From Clostridium_AD estertheticum_D (GTDB taxonomy: Bacteria > Bacillota > Clostridia > Clostridiales > Clostridiaceae): a DNA stretch of 64,000 bases. Where the stretch lies: assembly GCF_018861295.1 (NCBI RefSeq), contig NZ_JAHLDM010000005.1, positions 62,001-126,000 on the forward strand, read 5' to 3'. Shown here piece by piece: positions 62,206 to 64,000 of this stretch; the first letter of the stretch is position 1, and each line of letters opens with the position of its first letter. The notes beneath the pieces are model-generated. The model had not been told where the DNA came from. It saw only the letters and a list, made by a program, of their open reading frames with translations, and did not search any database. The position numbers and the translations under genes are program-made.

Positions 62206-62280
62206 TTTATTTAAATGATGATATCTTCTTTTTTTGTAATATTATATATTATAGCAAAAATATTTTGGAGGTGCTTTACA

Positions 62281-62730
62281 ATGAGGATAGCATTGGGTAG
62301 TGATCATGGTGGTTTAAGCTTAAAAAAAGAAATAATTAAACATTTGAAGAGTAAAAATGTTGAGGTAACAGACTTTGGTACTCATACTGAAGATTCTTGT
62401 GATTATCCGGATTATGCACTAAAGGTTGCACGAGAAGTAGTAGCAGGAAACTTTGAATTAGGAATACTCGTATGTGGTACAGGGATTGGAGTAAGCATTT
62501 GTGCTAATAAAGTACCTGGAATACGGGCTGCGCTGTGCGCTGATACTTTTAGTGCCCACGCAACGCGCGAGCATAATAATGCTAACATACTTACGCTTGG
62601 AGAACGAACTACCGGAATAGGATTAGCTTTAGACATAGTAGATACTTTTATTAATGCTAAATTCTTAGGCGAAAGACATCAAAGAAGAATTGATAAAATT
62701 ACTGAAATTGAAAAAAAATACTGTAAATAA
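62281..62730 (+). CDS. rpiB: Ribose-5-phosphate isomerase B
   Basis: This 149-residue isomerase interconverts ribose 5-phosphate and ribulose 5-phosphate. MRIALGSDHGGLSLKKEI, VCGTGIGVSICANKVPGIRA (Cys nucleophile region) and EHNNANILTLG are family motifs. ATG at 62281 follows TTGGAGGTG; the upstream frame from 62215 is hydrophobic noise. It feeds PRPP supply for the neighbouring upp. Confidence 0.95.
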   Translation: MRIALGSDHGGLSLKKEIIKHLKSKNVEVTDFGTHTEDSCDYPDYALKVAREVVAGNFELGILVCGTGIGVSICANKVPGIRAALCADTFSAHATREHNNANILTLGERTTGIGLALDIVDTFINAKFLGERHQRRIDKITEIEKKYCK

Positions 62731-62750
62731 AATATTAGGAGGAAACACAT

Positions 62751-63380
62751 ATGAGTAAAGTAACACAAATTACACACCCACTTATACAACATAAATTGGC
62801 ATATATAAGGGACAAAAACACAGGTTCGAAGTATTTTAGAGAGCTAGTTGAAGAGGTTGCTATGCTTATGGCTTATGAAGTTACACGTGATATACAATTA
62901 GAAGAAGTAGAAATCCAAACTCCTATTTGTACTACTAAATGTAAAGTTCTATCTGGAAAGAAAATGGCTATAGTACCTATACTTAGAGCAGGCCTTGGAA
63001 TGGTTGATGGTGTTCTTAAACTTATACCAGCAGCTAAGGTTGGACATATTGGAATGTATAGGAATGAGGAAACGCTTCAACCAGTTGAGTATTTCTGTAA
63101 ATTGCCTCAGGACATTAGTGAAAGAGATGTAATTATTACGGACCCTATGATTGCGACCGGTGGATCTGCAATGGATGCAATTTCAGCTCTTAAGAAAAGA
63201 GGAGCAAAGAACATAAGACTTATGTGTCTTATAGCAGCACCAGAAGGAATTAAAGCTATTAGTGACGCACATCCAGATGTAGATATATATGCAGCTTCAA
63301 TTGATGAAAAATTAAATGAACAAGGATATATAGTGCCAGGTCTTGGAGATGCTGGAGACAGATTATTTGGAACTAAATAA
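62751..63380 (+). CDS. upp: Uracil phosphoribosyltransferase
   Basis: This 209-residue enzyme makes UMP from uracil and PRPP. TQITHPLIQHKLAYIRD opens it, PILRAGLGMVDG is a conserved active-site block, and DPMIATGGSAMDAI is the PRPP-binding loop. AASIDEKLNEQGYIVPGLGDAGDR closes the uracil pocket. RBS AGGAGG, 20 bp after rpiB. A terminator follows. Confidence 0.97.
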   Translation: MSKVTQITHPLIQHKLAYIRDKNTGSKYFRELVEEVAMLMAYEVTRDIQLEEVEIQTPICTTKCKVLSGKKMAIVPILRAGLGMVDGVLKLIPAAKVGHIGMYRNEETLQPVEYFCKLPQDISERDVIITDPMIATGGSAMDAISALKKRGAKNIRLMCLIAAPEGIKAISDAHPDVDIYAASIDEKLNEQGYIVPGLGDAGDRLFGTK

Positions 63381-63413
63381 AAAGTTTTAGGCAAATAAAC
63401 AAAAGGTAAAAAT

Positions 63414-63453
63414 AAAAAGCAACTTACAGAAATTATTCTGTAAGTTGCTTTTT
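63414..63453 (+). terminator. upp terminator
   Basis: A 17-bp perfect stem, AAAAGCAACTTACAGAA with TTCTGTAAGTTGCTTTT, around an ATTA loop, ends in Ts. Confidence 0.92.
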
Positions 63454-63504
63454 ACTGTGGTATACATTATTTCTGTTAGATATATCTTGTTATATCTATA
63501 ATAG

Positions 63505-63740
63505 TATGACTTTTTCCGGAAGTGATTCCAAATAAGAAGAGCAGAAACATTGAAAGTTGATTTAGAAATTCTTGTTTGGCAAATATAAAATTCTCGTGAG
63601 ACTTCCTGGAAGGAAGTCTAGCGAACCGGCGCAAGCCGAATGTGAGTGCTAGATAATTTTATATTTGCCAAACATTAGAATTACTTAATCAACTTTCACG
63701 TTTCAAACTCTTATTTGGAGTTCTGAAGGGAAAAGTCATA
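63505..63740. repeat. 236-bp foldback element with a structured 62-nt core
   Basis: The left arm (63505-63592) and the reverse complement of the right arm (63655-63740) align over about 85 bp with few gaps. Matching blocks are TATGACTTTT, TCCAAATAAGA, GAAAGTTGATT and GTTTGGCAAATATAAAATT. The core (63593-63654) is GC-richer and folds separately: GACTTCC-TGGAA-GGAAGTC (63600-63618), then CTAGC/GCTAG enclosing CGGC-GCAA-GCCG (63627-63638, a GNRA tetraloop). GTGAG occurs on both sides of the core. It lies between the convergent upp and rubrerythrin-family genes, with no ORF inside. Confidence 0.85.
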
Positions 63741-63750
63741 GGATACTCTC

Positions 63751-64000
63751 TTATTTGAAATATCTAGTAAGTAATCCTTGGAATGCACGACCATGACGAG
63801 CTTCATCTTTACACATTTCATGTACTGTATCATGTATAGCATCATAGTTAAGTTTTTTAGCTAAAGTAGCTAAATCTTTTTTACCTTGACAAGCGCCATG
63901 TTCTGCATCAACTCTCATTTCAAGATTTTTCTTAGTATCAGCTGTTACTACTTCTCCAAGCATTTCTGCGAATTTTGAAGCATGATCAGCTTCCTCAAAG
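63751..64000 (-). CDS. C-terminal part of a rubrerythrin-family protein, cut by the window edge
   Basis: The last 82 complete codons of a minus-strand gene are visible. FEEADHASKFAEMLGE, then GACQGKKDLATLAKKLN, AIHDTVHEMCKDEARHG and AFQGLLTRYF, match the diiron C-terminal half of clostridial reverse-rubrerythrin-type NADH peroxidases. The E-x-x-H motifs (EEADH and KDEARH) are metal ligands. Such proteins reduce hydrogen peroxide and protect anaerobes from oxygen. Its N-terminus lies beyond the window. Confidence 0.88.
   Translation of the reverse strand, partial: FEEADHASKFAEMLGEVVTADTKKNLEMRVDAEHGACQGKKDLATLAKKLNYDAIHDTVHEMCKDEARHGRAFQGLLTRYFK

Noticed and set aside
63505..63740. Simple bidirectional terminator
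   Set aside because: Far too long, upp already has a perfect terminator at 63414-63453, and the core folds independently without flanking T-runs.

Overview
The window is AT-rich DNA (about 30% G+C by eye) from an anaerobic endospore-forming Firmicute, almost certainly Clostridium sensu stricto. The evidence is the clostridial coat morphogenesis protein SipL beside yabG and veg, CotS-family coat proteins, a GerA-type germinant receptor operon, SpoIIR, YpeB, a Re-type citrate synthase, and a reverse-rubrerythrin-like protein. I cannot name the species. I saw no rRNA or tRNA genes, no CRISPR array and no intact insertion sequence.

Layout. 1-7 kb: a secreted repeat protein, then the operon Re-citrate synthase, aconitase, isocitrate dehydrogenase (the oxidative half of the TCA cycle, to 2-oxoglutarate), then rluF. 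7-15 kb: a DUF1540 protein, a two-repeat HNH-like protein with no normal start codon, a KapD-like exonuclease, and topB. After topB comes a foreign-looking, GC-richer island (IS remnant, QueG-like iron-sulfur protein, MarR regulator) that ends in a second, broken, diverged 3' copy of topB. 15-21 kb: an agrBDCA quorum-sensing locus facing a secreted pectate-lyase-like protein and a CAP-domain protein, then a CPBP protease. 21-30 kb: two small coat proteins, two glycolipid glucosyltransferases, larC-larB, and malic enzyme with a LysR regulator.

30-41 kb is a spore-coat region: CotS-family proteins (one with its catalytic motif lost) interleaved with CotSA-like glycosyltransferases on the other strand, then yabG, veg, sipL and ispE. 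41-48 kb: a gerKA-KB-KC-type receptor operon, spoIIR and ypeB. 48-64 kb is mostly housekeeping: ddl, a PP-loop thiolation enzyme, pyrG, a lipoprotein serpin, rho, rpmE, tdk, a DUF1385 protein, prmC, prfA, sua5, a decayed ywlE, rpiB and upp, then a truncated rubrerythrin-family gene.

The structures least explained by known genes are four. (i) A dispersed, foldable intergenic element occurs three times (28667-28766, 40399-40482, 56464-56612), twice in 5' leaders. (ii) A 236-bp near-perfect foldback at 63505-63740 carries a 62-nt GC-richer core with a GCAA-capped hairpin. (iii) The topB duplication flanks the island. (iv) Three tandem 20-bp mini-hairpins sit inside the coat cluster. Gene starts were chosen from visible ribosome binding sites (RBS), and where this changes the obvious start it is stated.
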